A stretch of 64,000 bases of DNA from Nocardioides potassii (GCF_021648885.1 NZ_JAKJHZ010000001.1:124001-188000); one strand, 5' to 3'. Counted from the first letter of the stretch, positions 38,113-46,944 are shown. Notes: generated by a model not told the origin, from the sequence alone. Numbers and translations: made by a program.

Positions 38113-39279
38113 CTACCGGCGGAGGTCCGCCGCGGCGAGGCGGCGTACGCCCTCCGCGATGACGTCGGGCTGCTTGCAGAAGGCCCAGCGCACCAGCTGC
38201 CGCCCGGCCTCGGCGTCGTCGTAGAACCCTTGCGTCGGGATGGCCACGACCCCCGCTCGCTCCGGCAGGGCGAGGCAGAGCTCGCGGCCGTCGGTCCAGC
38301 CGAGGTGCGACACGTCGGTCGTCGCGAAGTAGGTGCCCTCCGGCACCCGCGGCTCGAGCCCGGCCGCTGCGAGCCCGTCGCACAGCAGGTCCCGCCGGGT
38401 CTGCAGGTCACGGGCGAGCTCTGCGGGCCAGTCAGGCTCGTGGTCGAGGGCGTGCGCGACGGCCGGCTGAAGCGGTGCGCCGGAGGTGAAGGTCAGCCAC
38501 TGCTTCGCGGCGAGCACGGCCTGCACCAGCGGTGCCGGACCGGTGGCCCAGCCGACCTTCCAGCCGGTGAACGAGTACGACTTGCCGACGCTCGACAGGG
38601 TCAGGGTCCGCTCCCACATGCCGGGGAGCATGGCCATCGGGACGTGCTCGCGGCCGTCGAAGACGAGGTGCTCGTAGACCTCGTCGGTCACCACGAGGAC
38701 GTCGTGCTCGATGGCGAGGTCGGCGACCAGCTGGAGCTCCTCGCGCGTCAGGACGGTGCCCGTCGGGTTGTGGGGCGTGTTGAGCAGGACCAGCTTGGTG
38801 CGGTCGGTGATGGCGGCCCTGAGCTCGTCGGGATCGGGGCGGAACTCGGGTGCGCGGAGCGTGACCGCGCGCCGCTTCGCGCCGCACATGTCGAGCATGG
38901 CCGTGTACGAGTCGTAGTAGGGCTCGAGCACGACGACCTCGTCGCCGGGGTCGACCAGGCCGAGGAGCGCGCCGGCGATGGCCTCGGTGCAGCCGGTGGT
39001 GACGACGACCTCCCGGTCGGGGTCCACCTCGAGGCCGTAGTAACGCTGCTGGTGCCGGGCGATCGCGGCCCGCAGCGCCGGGATCCCGATGCCCGGGGCG
39101 TACTGGTTCGCGCCACGCTCCAGCGCCGCCTCCGCGGCCGCGACCACCGATCGGGGCCCGTCCGCGTCCGGGAAGCCCTGGCCCAGGTTGAGCGCGCCGG
39201 TCTGCACGGCCAGCGCCGACATCTCGCTGAAGATCGTCGGCGGGATGTGGGCGAGTCGGCGGGACAGCGGCGTGGGCAC
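38113..39279 (-). CDS. class I/II PLP-dependent aminotransferase
   Basis: A 388-residue aminotransferase of the DapC/kynurenine aminotransferase branch. The PLP lysine is K233 in LSSVGKSYSFTGWKVGW, the substrate-Arg and cofactor residues are in NTPHNPTGTV (about 167-176) and VVTDEVYEHL, and the N-terminus NLGQGFPD is characteristic. In actinomycetes the closest roles are succinyldiaminopimelate transaminase or methionine/kynurenine transamination. Leaderless GTG start (TAGCGT 6 nt upstream). Divergent from pyrE, whose promoter is next to it. Confidence 0.9.
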   Translation of the reverse strand: MPTPLSRRLAHIPPTIFSEMSALAVQTGALNLGQGFPDADGPRSVVAAAEAALERGANQYAPGIGIPALRAAIARHQQRYYGLEVDPDREVVVTTGCTEAIAGALLGLVDPGDEVVVLEPYYDSYTAMLDMCGAKRRAVTLRAPEFRPDPDELRAAITDRTKLVLLNTPHNPTGTVLTREELQLVADLAIEHDVLVVTDEVYEHLVFDGREHVPMAMLPGMWERTLTLSSVGKSYSFTGWKVGWATGPAPLVQAVLAAKQWLTFTSGAPLQPAVAHALDHEPDWPAELARDLQTRRDLLCDGLAAAGLEPRVPEGTYFATTDVSHLGWTDGRELCLALPERAGVVAIPTQGFYDDAEAGRQLVRWAFCKQPDVIAEGVRRLAAADLRR

Positions 39280-39285
39280 GCGCCC

Positions 39286-39291
39286 ACGCTA
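39286..39291 (-). promoter_or_regulatory. -10 box of the leaderless aminotransferase gene
   Basis: Minus-strand TAGCGT ends 6 nt before GTG 39279. It lies back to back with the pyrE box 14 bases away. Confidence 0.6.
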
Positions 39292-39305
39292 GCGACCGAC
39301 GTGGC

Positions 39306-39311
39306 TAGGGT
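39306..39311 (+). promoter_or_regulatory. -10 box of leaderless pyrE
   Basis: TAGGGT ends 7 nt before the GTG at 39319. Confidence 0.65.
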
Positions 39312-39318
39312 CGGCTGC

Positions 39319-39855
39319 GTGACCACTCCTGACGCCGCTCTCGCCGCCGACATCGACGCCACCTGCCGCCTGACCGGCGAGTTCACGCTCCGCTCGGGCC
39401 AGGTCGCCGACACCTACTTCGACAAGTACCTCTTCGAGGCCCGACCGGCGCTGCTCGACCGCGTGGCGGCGCAGATGGTCGACCTCCTGCCGGAGGGCAC
39501 CGAGCTGCTCGGCGGGCTCGAGCTCGGCGGCATCCCGATCGCGACGATGGTCAGCTCCCGCACGGGCCTGCCGGCGCTCTTCGTGCGCAAGAAGGCCAAG
39601 GAGTACGGCACCGCCAAGCTCGCCGAGGGCCCGGACGTGTCCGGTCGCCGGGTCACGATCATCGAGGACGTCATCACCACCGGCGGGGCCGTGCGGGACG
39701 CCACCAACGCGCTGCGCGAGCTCGGCGCCATCGTCGAGGTGGTGGTCTGCGCCATCGACCGGTCGCCCGCCGACGAGAACCCGCTCGCCGACGTCGGGCT
39801 GGAGGTCCGCTCGGTCCTCACCCGCGCCGAGCTGGACGCCGCGTCCGCCGGCTGA
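39319..39855 (+). CDS. pyrE: orotate phosphoribosyltransferase
   Basis: A 178-residue type I phosphoribosyltransferase that converts orotate and PRPP to OMP in pyrimidine synthesis. The PRPP-binding loop is VTIIEDVITTGGAV (about 112-125), the N-terminal segment EFTLRSGQVADTYFDKYLFE binds orotate, and VRKKAKEYGTAKLAEG is the catalytic flexible loop with conserved lysines. Leaderless GTG start. Isolated from other pyr genes. Confidence 0.96.
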   Translation: MTTPDAALAADIDATCRLTGEFTLRSGQVADTYFDKYLFEARPALLDRVAAQMVDLLPEGTELLGGLELGGIPIATMVSSRTGLPALFVRKKAKEYGTAKLAEGPDVSGRRVTIIEDVITTGGAVRDATNALRELGAIVEVVVCAIDRSPADENPLADVGLEVRSVLTRAELDAASAG

Positions 39856-39869
39856 GCGACGTACGCCGT

Positions 39870-40625
39870 TCAGTCCAGGTCGCGACCGGTGATGTCCCGG
39901 TCGGGCCCACCGTCGTGGTCGCCGACCTCCGCGCCCGCCGCGTCGGTGCGGCGGTGGCGCCACCACTCGATGGCGATCGGGATGAGGGAGAAGGCGACGA
40001 TGACGATGACGAGCTTGTCGATGCTCTCACCGAGCGTCGGGAACGCGTCGCCGAGGAAGTAGCCGAGCAGCATGATCGACATGACCCACAGCACGGCGCC
40101 GACGAGGCTCCACACGAAGAAGCGCGCCCGCTCCATCCGCGTGACGCCGGCGACCACGGTGATGTAGGTCCGCACGAACGGCACGAAGCGCCCGATCACG
40201 AGCGCCTTGTTGCCGTGGCGGTCGAAGAACGCGGTCGTCTGGTCGAAGTACTTGCGCTTGATGATCCGGCCGTCGCGCTCGTAGAGCGGCTGCCCGATCT
40301 TGCGGCCGATCTCGTAGCCCACGACGTTGCCGAGGAAGGCGCCCGCGATCAGCGCGACCATCGCGATGAGCAGCTCCACGAAGGGTGGTCCGGGGAACAG
40401 GTCCAGCTGCCCGGTGACGATGAAGAGGCCGAGCGCGAAGAGGAGCGTGTCGCCGGGGAGGATCGGGAAGAACAGGCCGCACTCGACGAAGACGATGAGC
40501 AGGCTGATCCAGAACAGCTCGGTGCCGAACCGGTCGAGCAGGTAGTTCGGATCCATCCAGTCGATGCCCAGCAGCAGCGGCGTGACTGCGAGGTCGGGCA
40601 GGCTGGAGACGGCGGGGAGGCTCAC
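39870..40625 (-). CDS. DedA family membrane protein
   Basis: About 251 residues with four to five membrane segments. The family core is visible: FVECGLFFPILPGDTLLFALG, NVVGYEIGRKIG, and the FDRHGNKALVIGRFVPFVRTYITVVAG motif that carries the GRFxPxxRT signature needed for the VTT/DedA fold. DedA proteins help maintain proton motive force and recycle lipid carriers. The GTG at 40625 is chosen because TAGGGT lies 7 nt upstream; a GTG at 40634 would overlap that box. Divergent from the TrmH-family gene. Confidence 0.93.
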   Translation of the reverse strand: MSLPAVSSLPDLAVTPLLLGIDWMDPNYLLDRFGTELFWISLLIVFVECGLFFPILPGDTLLFALGLFIVTGQLDLFPGPPFVELLIAMVALIAGAFLGNVVGYEIGRKIGQPLYERDGRIIKRKYFDQTTAFFDRHGNKALVIGRFVPFVRTYITVVAGVTRMERARFFVWSLVGAVLWVMSIMLLGYFLGDAFPTLGESIDKLVIVIVAFSLIPIAIEWWRHRRTDAAGAEVGDHDGGPDRDITGRDLD

Positions 40626-40632
40626 GCGCGTC

Positions 40633-40638
40633 ACCCTA
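40633..40638 (-). promoter_or_regulatory. -10 box of the leaderless dedA-like gene
   Basis: Minus-strand TAGGGT ends 7 nt before the GTG at 40625 and decides that start. Confidence 0.6.
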
Positions 40639-40650
40639 ACCAGCAGTCCT

Positions 40651-40656
40651 TAATGT
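40651..40656 (+). promoter_or_regulatory. -10 box of the leaderless TrmH-family gene
   Basis: TAATGT ends 6 nt before the ATG at 40663, 12 bases from the divergent dedA box. Confidence 0.6.
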
Positions 40657-40662
40657 TCTGGC

Positions 40663-41364
40663 ATGCGCGAGGAGCCCCACGACGAGCCGCACGAGGAGTC
40701 GCGGGCGCCGTACGACCCCATGCCGCACGGGCGCGCCGAGGTCGGCGTCGGACCGTGGGAGGGGCCGTGGCCCGAGGGCGACCGGTGGGACCCGGACCTG
40801 CTCCGGGACGGTGACCGCCGCAACGTCGTCGACCGCTACCGCTACTGGACGCTCGAGGCGATCGTGGCGGACCTCGACACCCGCCGCCACGGCTTCCACG
40901 TGGCGATCGAGAACTGGCAGCACGACTTCAACATCGGCACGATCGTGCGGACCGCCAACGCGTTCCTGGCCGCCGAGGTCCACATCGTCGGCAACCGGCG
41001 CTGGAACCGTCGCGGCGCGATGGTGACCGACCGCTACCAGCACGTCCGGCACCACGCGGACGCCGCGAGCCTGGCGTCGTACCTGCACGGACTGGCGACT
41101 CCGGTCCGGCTGCTCGGGATCGACAACCTCCCGGGCTCGCTGCACCTCGAGACGATGCGGCTCCCGCGCGACGTGTGCTTCCTCTTCGGCCAGGAAGGTC
41201 CCGGTCTGTCGGAGCAGGCCCGCGAGGTCTGCGACGGCACCTTCTCGATCGCGCAGTTCGGCTCGACCCGCTCGATCAACGCCAGCTCGGCGGCCGCGAT
41301 CGCGATGCACGGCTGGGTGCGGGAGCACGCCGACCTCGCGGGTGACGACGCCTGGCGGGGATGA
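40663..41364 (+). CDS. TrmH/SpoU family RNA 2'-O-methyltransferase
   Basis: A 233-residue SPOUT methyltransferase. An acidic N-terminal extension (1-50) precedes the fold; NIGTIVRTANAFLAAEVHIVG is motif 1 (the N..R pair), LFGQEGPGLSEQA motif 2 and SIAQFGSTRSINASSAAAIAMH motif 3, forming the trefoil-knot SAM site. It methylates a ribose in tRNA or rRNA; the target cannot be told from sequence. Leaderless ATG. The following 320 bases up to the aldolase gene contain no convincing gene. Confidence 0.9.
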   Translation: MREEPHDEPHEESRAPYDPMPHGRAEVGVGPWEGPWPEGDRWDPDLLRDGDRRNVVDRYRYWTLEAIVADLDTRRHGFHVAIENWQHDFNIGTIVRTANAFLAAEVHIVGNRRWNRRGAMVTDRYQHVRHHADAASLASYLHGLATPVRLLGIDNLPGSLHLETMRLPRDVCFLFGQEGPGLSEQAREVCDGTFSIAQFGSTRSINASSAAAIAMHGWVREHADLAGDDAWRG

Positions 41365-41685
41365 CCGCGAGGACCCGGTTGCGCAACGGCCCGGGGCGTC
41401 CCCACACGGTCCCGGACCGCTGCGCAGGCTCAGCAGGCGTGCTGCCGGCCCTCGCAAACCTAGGTCGCGGGTCCTGGAGGTTCTTCATCCGTGGGGGTGC
41501 AGTTGGCCTCCCCCGCCCACGCCCCCTTCACACGGAGCTCCGCGCCCGGATCTCCGCACCCGGTGGAACGGAGCCGGACGCTCGTCGGTTGTCACGTGGT
41601 GAGACGGAATCCGGCGGCTGAAGCGACTGGCGGGTAGCCACTAGGGTTTGAGGCGCCAATTGGAACGTTCCCGAGGAGAACCCCG
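41365..41685 (+). promoter_or_regulatory. intergenic region with the aldolase promoter
   Basis: No convincing gene is seen in these 321 bases; an 86-codon frame from 41361 has poor third-position GC. Near the right end TAGGGT (41642-41647) with CTGAAG (41618-41623) 18 bases before it forms a promoter, giving a short leader that contains the palindrome GGAACGTTCC (41662-41671) and GAGGAGA (41673-41679) as the aldolase ribosome site. The palindrome could be an operator. Confidence 0.5.
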
Positions 41686-42720
41686 ATGCCCATCGCCACC
41701 CCCGAGGTCTACGCGCAGATGCTGGACGCCGCGAAGGAGAAGTCCTTCGCCTACCCGGCCATCAACGTCTCGTCGTCCCAGACCCTCAACGCCGCGCTGC
41801 AGGGGTTCGCCGACGCCGGATCCGACGGGATCATCCAGGTCTCGACCGGTGGCGCGGAGTACCTCTCCGGCCCCACGGTCAAGGACATGGTGACCGGCTC
41901 GGTCGCCTTCGCCGCGTACGCCGCCGAGGTGGCGAAGAACTACCCGGTCAACATCGCGCTGCACACCGACCACTGCCCGAAGGACAAGCTCGACGGCTTC
42001 GTCCGCCCGCTGCTGGAGATCTCCGCCGAGCGCGTCGCGCGCGGCGAGGCGCCCCTCTTCCAGTCGCACATGTGGGACGGCTCGGCCGTGCCGATGGACG
42101 AGAACCTCCAGATCGCCGAGGAGCTGCTCGCGAAGTGCGCGGCGGCCCACATCATCCTCGAGATCGAGGTCGGCGTGGTCGGCGGCGAGGAGGACGGCGT
42201 CGCCAACGAGATCAACGACCAGCTCTACACGACGCCCGAGGACGCCATCGCCACCATCAAGGCGCTCGGCTCCGGCGAGCGCGGTCGCTACATGACGGCG
42301 CTGACCTTCGGCAACGTCCACGGCGTCTACAAGCCGGGCAACGTCAAGCTCCGCCCGGAGATCCTCAAGTTCGCGCAGGAGGCCGCCGCCTCCGAGCTCG
42401 GCCTCGGCGCCGACGCGCGTCCGTTCGACCTGGTCTTCCACGGCGGATCGGGCTCGACCGCGCAGGAGATCAGCGACGCCGTCGACTTCGGCGTCGTGAA
42501 GATGAACGTCGACACCGACACCCAGTACGCCTTCACCCGCCCGGTCGCGGCCCACATGTTCGCCAACTACGACGGCGTGCTGAAGGTCGACGGCGAGGTC
42601 GGCAACAAGAAGCAGTACGACCCCCGCGCCTGGGGCAAGGCCGCCGAGGCCGGCATGGCCGCCCGCATCGTCGAGGCCTGCCAGAACCTCCGCTCGGCCG
42701 GGACCACCCTCTCGAGCTGA
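41686..42720 (+). CDS. fbaA: class II fructose-bisphosphate aldolase
   Basis: A 344-residue zinc aldolase that cleaves fructose 1,6-bisphosphate to dihydroxyacetone phosphate and glyceraldehyde 3-phosphate in glycolysis and does the reverse in gluconeogenesis. Zinc ligands lie in IALHTDHCPKDKLDGF, in LTFGNVHGVYKPG and in VFHGGSGSTAQEISDAVDFG; NMDTDTQYAFTRP-like sequence (here NVDTDTQYAFTRP) is the phosphate-binding end. The length and motifs match the actinobacterial class IIA type. A strong ribosome site precedes the ATG. The transcript ends at the hairpin 42733-42780. Confidence 0.98.
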   Translation: MPIATPEVYAQMLDAAKEKSFAYPAINVSSSQTLNAALQGFADAGSDGIIQVSTGGAEYLSGPTVKDMVTGSVAFAAYAAEVAKNYPVNIALHTDHCPKDKLDGFVRPLLEISAERVARGEAPLFQSHMWDGSAVPMDENLQIAEELLAKCAAAHIILEIEVGVVGGEEDGVANEINDQLYTTPEDAIATIKALGSGERGRYMTALTFGNVHGVYKPGNVKLRPEILKFAQEAAASELGLGADARPFDLVFHGGSGSTAQEISDAVDFGVVKMNVDTDTQYAFTRPVAAHMFANYDGVLKVDGEVGNKKQYDPRAWGKAAEAGMAARIVEACQNLRSAGTTLSS

Positions 42721-42732
42721 TCGCCGTGTGAG

Positions 42733-42780
42733 CGGTGCGTGAGGGGGGGTTCCGGCGACTCGGAATCCCCTCACGCACCG
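42733..42780. terminator. bidirectional hairpin between fbaA and the MFS gene
   Basis: A perfect 14-bp outer stem (42733-42746 with 42767-42780) plus an inner 5-bp stem (TTCCG/CGGAA) separates the two convergent genes. Confidence 0.8.
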
Positions 42781-42788
42781 CCCGCGCC

Positions 42789-44324
42789 TCAGTGTGCGGC
42801 CGGCGGCGCCGGTTCGGCGGGTGCGGCGCCGAAGTGGCCGGGGCGCTCGAAGAAGACGACCGCCACCAGACCGACCAGCAGCACCGCCGGCAGCAGGAAC
42901 ATCGCCTGCGACATCGCGGTGCTGAAGGCGCCGTGGACGGCGTCGGGGAGCGTGCCGCCCAGCGAGGCCTCGCTCGTTCCGCCACCACCGCCGAGGCCGT
43001 TGGCGGCGAGCCGGCTGTCGATGAGAACGGCGATCGCCGCGGCGCCGACGACGGAGCCGACCTGGCGGTTGGCGTTGTAGATGCCGGAGCCCGCGCCCGC
43101 CTGGTGCAGCGGGAGGTTGCGGTTGGCCGTCGTGGTCAGCGGAGCCCAGACGAACGAGCTGCCGATGCCGAGCAGCGCCATCGCGCCGAGGACCTGCCAC
43201 AGCGGCGTGTCGGGACCGATGGCCGAGGCGAGCAGCACCAGCGACACCGCGACCCCGGCCAGCCCCGCCCCGGCCAGGATGCGGGGGTGCACCCGGTCGG
43301 TGAGCTTGCCGGCGAGGGGTGCCAGCACGATCGACATCACCGCCATCGGCGCGAACAGCAGTCCGGCCTGGGTCGGGGAGTCACCCCGCACGAGCTGCGC
43401 CCAGAGCATCAACGGGAACCCCATCGACGCGAACACGAACCCGACGCTCGCGATGGCGACGTTGGCGAGCGAGAAGTTGCGGTCCCGGAACAGCGGGAGG
43501 GGCATCAGCGGCTCGCGCGTGTTCTTCGCCTGCCACCAGACGAAGACGGCGCCGACGACGAGACCGCCCAGGATCATCGCGATGATCGTGCCGTTCCAGT
43601 CGAGCGCGTGGCCCTCCTGAATGCCGAAGACCAGCAGCAGGAGCGCGACCCCGCTCAGCGCGACGCCGAGCCAGTCGAAGGAGTGCTCGTGGACCCCGAG
43701 GTCCGGCACGAGGCGCCACGCCAGCCACAGCCCGACGACGCCGATGGGGATGTTGATGAAGAAGATCCACTCCCAGCCGGCCGCGTCGACGAGGACGCCG
43801 CCGAGGAGCGGGCCGACCAGCGTGGCGACGCCCGCGGTGGCTCCCCACAGGCTCATCGCCGAGCCGCGGCTCTCCCGCGGGAAGATCCGGGTGATGACTG
43901 CCATCGTCTGCGGGGCGACCGCCGCGGCCCCGAAGCCCTGCAGCACGCGGGCCGCGACCAGCATCCAGATGCTCGTCGACAGGGCGAAGGACAGGCCGCA
44001 CCACAGGGAGGCGACGGTGAACACGACGAGCCCGCCGAGGTACATCCGCTTCGGGCCGATCCGGTCGCCCAGCCGTCCGGTGATGAGGATGGGCACGGCG
44101 TAGGCCAGGAGGTAGGCACTGGTCACCCAGATCACGTCGTTGACCGTCGCGCCGTGAGGGGCGTAGGTCTCGAGGATCGCCGGCGTCGCCACCGACACGA
44201 TGGTCATGTCGACCAGGATCATGAAGAAGCCGACGCACAGGGCGCCGAGGGCCGCCCAGGGGCGGACCTCCGAGCCGGTGGTCGGGGCGGGGCTCTGGAT
44301 TGCGGTCACGAACCCAGTGAACAC
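42789..44324 (-). CDS. MFS drug exporter, DHA2 (14-helix) family
   Basis: A 511-residue EmrB/QacA-type proton antiporter with about 14 membrane segments. FMILVDMTIVSVATPAI is motif D1 of helix 1, GRLGDRIGPKRMYLGG is the cytoplasmic MFS motif A, and LGGVLVDAAGWEWIFFIN is motif C with the following region. Probable multidrug or toxin exporter. Start GTG 44324 with GTG 44309 as an alternative. No regulator lies next to it. It is followed by the fbaA hairpin and preceded by the C24 tract region. Confidence 0.93.
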   Translation of the reverse strand: MFTGFVTAIQSPAPTTGSEVRPWAALGALCVGFFMILVDMTIVSVATPAILETYAPHGATVNDVIWVTSAYLLAYAVPILITGRLGDRIGPKRMYLGGLVVFTVASLWCGLSFALSTSIWMLVAARVLQGFGAAAVAPQTMAVITRIFPRESRGSAMSLWGATAGVATLVGPLLGGVLVDAAGWEWIFFINIPIGVVGLWLAWRLVPDLGVHEHSFDWLGVALSGVALLLLVFGIQEGHALDWNGTIIAMILGGLVVGAVFVWWQAKNTREPLMPLPLFRDRNFSLANVAIASVGFVFASMGFPLMLWAQLVRGDSPTQAGLLFAPMAVMSIVLAPLAGKLTDRVHPRILAGAGLAGVAVSLVLLASAIGPDTPLWQVLGAMALLGIGSSFVWAPLTTTANRNLPLHQAGAGSGIYNANRQVGSVVGAAAIAVLIDSRLAANGLGGGGGTSEASLGGTLPDAVHGAFSTAMSQAMFLLPAVLLVGLVAVVFFERPGHFGAAPAEPAPPAAH

Positions 44325-44383
44325 CCGCCGTCCGACATCGATTCCGCCGGAGCGCTCCTACGCGCTCGATGGTCGAGGGGGGC

Positions 44384-44419
44384 GGGGGGCCGCAGCCCCC
44401 CCCCCCCCCCCCCCCCCCC
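44384..44419. repeat. 24-base poly-C tract with G6C/GC6 hairpin
   Basis: Positions 44396-44419 are an unbroken run of 24 C, 9 bases past the stop of the minus-strand symporter gene, so its mRNA would carry G24. GGGGGGC (44384-44390) can pair with 44395-44401 around CGCA. A homopolymer of this length can slip in replication and in sequencing; the true length may differ. Confidence 0.8.
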
Positions 44420-44428
44420 AGCGGTGGC

Positions 44429-46144
44429 TCAGCGCGCCGGCGCGTTGCCCGGGACGTCGTCCGGGTCGCCGTAGGGCTCGTCGTGCGCCCCGTGCTGCGC
44501 GAGGTCCTTCTGCACGCGCGGGTCGTCCGCGTCGGCGAAGTAGTCGAACGGGACGGTCTCGTCGCTGCCGTTGGAGACCTTGACGGCGTTGAGGATCGCG
44601 CTCAGCACGACCGCGATCACGAGGTTGATGACGAAGGCGGTCATCGCGATGTAGCCCATCTGGTCGAGCCCGGGGACCAGCGCGAGCGAGCCGCCGAAGT
44701 GCTTGCCGGTCACCGGGTTGATGACCTGGTAGGCCTCGACGGTGCCGTAGACCATGCTGACCGCCCAGCCCGCGAGCAGGGCCCACCGGTGGAACCACCG
44801 GGTGAAGAGGCTGAACACCACGGCCGGGAAGGTCTGGAGGATCCAGATCCCGCCCAGCAGCTGGAAGTTGATGGCGTTCTGCTTGTCCAGGGTGAGCACG
44901 AAGACCAGCGCGAAGGCCTTCACGAGCAGCGACATGAGCTTGGAGACCTTGGCCTCCTGCTTCGGCGTCGCGTCGGGCTTGAGCCACTCCTTGTAGATGT
45001 TGCGGCTGAAGGTGTTGGCCGCGGCGATCGACATGATCGCGGCCGGCACGAGCGCGCCAATCGCGATGGCGGCGAAGGCGACGCCGGCGAACCACGCCGG
45101 GAACATGTCCTCGAACAGCTGCGGGATGACCAGCTGCGCATTGGGCTGGCCGTCCAGGCCGATCGGCTGCGTGCCCGCGGCGATCGCGACCCAGCCGAGC
45201 AGGGCGAGCAGCCCGAGGACGAAGGAGTACGCCGGCAGGATCGCGGCGTTGCGGCGGATCGTGTTGCGGCTGCTCGACGAGAGCGACGCGGTGACCGAGT
45301 GGGGGTACATGAACAGCGCCATCGCCGAGCCGAGGGCGAGGGTGGCGTACGCCCAGCCGGCTCCCACGCCGGGCAGGAACGCACCCGTCGGCTTGCCGGT
45401 GGCCTCGTTGACCGTCGTCATCTTCTCCTGCGCGGAGCCGAAGATGTTGTCCCAGCCGCCGACCTGACCGGGCAGGTAGATCACCGCGACGATGATGACG
45501 AGGTAGATCAGGATGTCCTTCACGAAGGCGATCACCGCCGGGGCCCGCAGCCCGCTGGAGTAGGTGAAGGCCGCGAGGACGGCGAAGGCGATGAACAGCG
45601 GTGCGTCCTTGGCGATGATGTTGTCGCCACCGCCGACGCCGGCCACCTCGAGCACGGCCTGGATGCCGACCAGCTGCAGGGCGATGTAGGGCATCGTGGC
45701 CACGAAGCCCGTCACCGCGACCGCGAGCGAGAGCCCGCGGCTGTCGTACCGCCCCCGGACGAAGTCCGCGGTCGTGACGTAGCCATGACGGTGGCTGACC
45801 GACCACAGGCGAGCCATGAAGATGAAGATGATCGGGTAGAGCACGATCGTGTAGGGCACGGCGAAGAAGCCGGCGACGGCGCCGGTGGCGAACATGGCCG
45901 CCGGTACGGCGACGAAGGTGTAGGCCGTGTAGAGGTCGCCGCCCAGCAGGAACCACGTGATCCACGTGCCGAACCTGCGACCGCCGAGGCCCCACTCGTC
46001 GAGCGACTCGAGCGACTCCCCGCGCTGGAAGCGCGAGGCCATGAAGCCGGCCACCGAGACGAGGAGGAAGAGGGCGATCAGCACGCCCAGGGCGACTCCG
46101 TTGATGCCGCCGTCGGCGGCCATCACGCTCAGGTGCGGGGTCAT
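44429..46144 (-). CDS. sodium:solute symporter (MctP-like monocarboxylate transporter)
   Basis: A 571-residue SSS-family transporter with about 13 membrane segments. FLLGGDLYTAYTFVAVPAAMF and YVTTADFVRGRYDSRGLS are typical of MctP/YhjB-like members that take up pyruvate, lactate or acetate; PAAIMSIAAANTFSRNIYKEWL is the conserved SSS signature around helix 8-9. The ATG overlaps the stop of the DUF3311 gene in ATGA; DUF3311 proteins are the usual small partner of this transporter type. Its mRNA ends near the poly-C tract. Confidence 0.93.
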   Translation of the reverse strand: MTPHLSVMAADGGINGVALGVLIALFLLVSVAGFMASRFQRGESLESLDEWGLGGRRFGTWITWFLLGGDLYTAYTFVAVPAAMFATGAVAGFFAVPYTIVLYPIIFIFMARLWSVSHRHGYVTTADFVRGRYDSRGLSLAVAVTGFVATMPYIALQLVGIQAVLEVAGVGGGDNIIAKDAPLFIAFAVLAAFTYSSGLRAPAVIAFVKDILIYLVIIVAVIYLPGQVGGWDNIFGSAQEKMTTVNEATGKPTGAFLPGVGAGWAYATLALGSAMALFMYPHSVTASLSSSSRNTIRRNAAILPAYSFVLGLLALLGWVAIAAGTQPIGLDGQPNAQLVIPQLFEDMFPAWFAGVAFAAIAIGALVPAAIMSIAAANTFSRNIYKEWLKPDATPKQEAKVSKLMSLLVKAFALVFVLTLDKQNAINFQLLGGIWILQTFPAVVFSLFTRWFHRWALLAGWAVSMVYGTVEAYQVINPVTGKHFGGSLALVPGLDQMGYIAMTAFVINLVIAVVLSAILNAVKVSNGSDETVPFDYFADADDPRVQKDLAQHGAHDEPYGDPDDVPGNAPAR

Positions 46145-46425
46145 CGGTCCTCACCCGCCGGACGCGACCCCTTGCCGCGCGCCGAGAGCGTCAGGCGGTA
46201 GGCCGTCCACGTGAGTGCGGAGCAGATGAAGACCCAGAGGAACTGGTACCAGAAGAAGAACGGGAAGCCGAAGAGCTCCGGGTCCGCCTTGGCATAGCTC
46301 GGCACCCACAGGAGCGCGACGATTGGGATCATGAGCAGGACGGCGGCGATGGCCATCTTGGTCTTGTCGGTGGGTGGCGGCCCCTGGTCGGGGCGCGTCT
46401 GCTGAGGTGGGTTCCCGGAATTCAC
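46141..46425 (-). CDS. DUF3311 small membrane subunit
   Basis: About 94 residues with a Pro-rich disordered N-terminus (1-25) and two membrane helices (MAIAAVLLMIPIVALLWVPSYA and FFFWYQFLWVFICSALTWTAY), the DUF3311 layout. Found beside SSS symporters, where it is thought to be an accessory subunit. GTG 46425 is chosen because TAAGGT lies 7 nt before it; a GTG at 46434 overlaps the box. Confidence 0.88.
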   Translation of the reverse strand: MNSGNPPQQTRPDQGPPPTDKTKMAIAAVLLMIPIVALLWVPSYAKADPELFGFPFFFWYQFLWVFICSALTWTAYRLTLSARGKGSRPAGEDR

Positions 46426-46432
46426 CTCCGGC

Positions 46433-46438
46433 ACCTTA
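46433..46438 (-). promoter_or_regulatory. -10 box of the DUF3311/symporter operon
   Basis: Minus-strand TAAGGT ends 7 nt before GTG 46425. Confidence 0.55.
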
Positions 46439-46530
46439 CTCGCGACGTGAGCACCGTCACCCTCCCCACGGGCGGGGGCGACGGACGGTCAGTTCGGCGC
46501 GACGAACGGTCGGACGGGGCCTGAGCAGGC

Positions 46531-46944
46531 TCAGAGCAGCGCGTCGGCCGCGGCGGGGCTCGAGTCGCGAAGGAAGGTCGAGCAGCGCTCCCACTCGTCG
46601 GTCTCGCCGATCGCACGGGCGGCGAGCGCGAGGAGGGCGAGCGAGCGCAGGAAGCCGCGGTTGGGCTCGTGCTCCCACGGCACGGGGCCGTGGCCCTTCC
46701 ACCCGTTGCGGCGCAGCATGTCGAGCGAGCGGTGGTAGCCGACGCGGGCATAGGCGTAGACCGTGACGTCGTCCGCGCCAGCGTCCCGGGCCTGCTGCGC
46801 CAGCGCCGCCCAGGCGGCCGGCGACGCCGGGTGACGTCGTACGACGGCTGCCGGTGCGTCGCCTCCGGCGAGCTCGGCGTCGGCCGGGTCCGCGGGCAGG
46901 TGGGTGGGGGGAGGGCCGGCCATCAGGTCGCCGAACTGGGTCAT
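46531..46944 (-). CDS. DUF3151 family protein
   Basis: A 137-residue actinobacterial protein of unknown function. A Pro-rich N-terminal stretch leads into a helical repeat-like body (PAAWAALAQQARDAGADDVTVYAYARVGYHRSLDMLRRNGW) with the conserved GHGPVPWEHEPNRGFLRSLALLALAARAIGE segment. This family is often encoded close to the class II aldolase gene, which fits its position 4 kb from fbaA. Leaderless ATG. Confidence 0.88.
   Translation of the reverse strand: MTQFGDLMAGPPPTHLPADPADAELAGGDAPAAVVRRHPASPAAWAALAQQARDAGADDVTVYAYARVGYHRSLDMLRRNGWKGHGPVPWEHEPNRGFLRSLALLALAARAIGETDEWERCSTFLRDSSPAAADALL

Noticed and set aside
41361..41621. 86-codon frame coupled by ATGA to the TrmH-family gene
   Set aside because: Third-position GC is far below neighbouring genes, composition is like the intergenic DNA and it runs into the aldolase promoter region.
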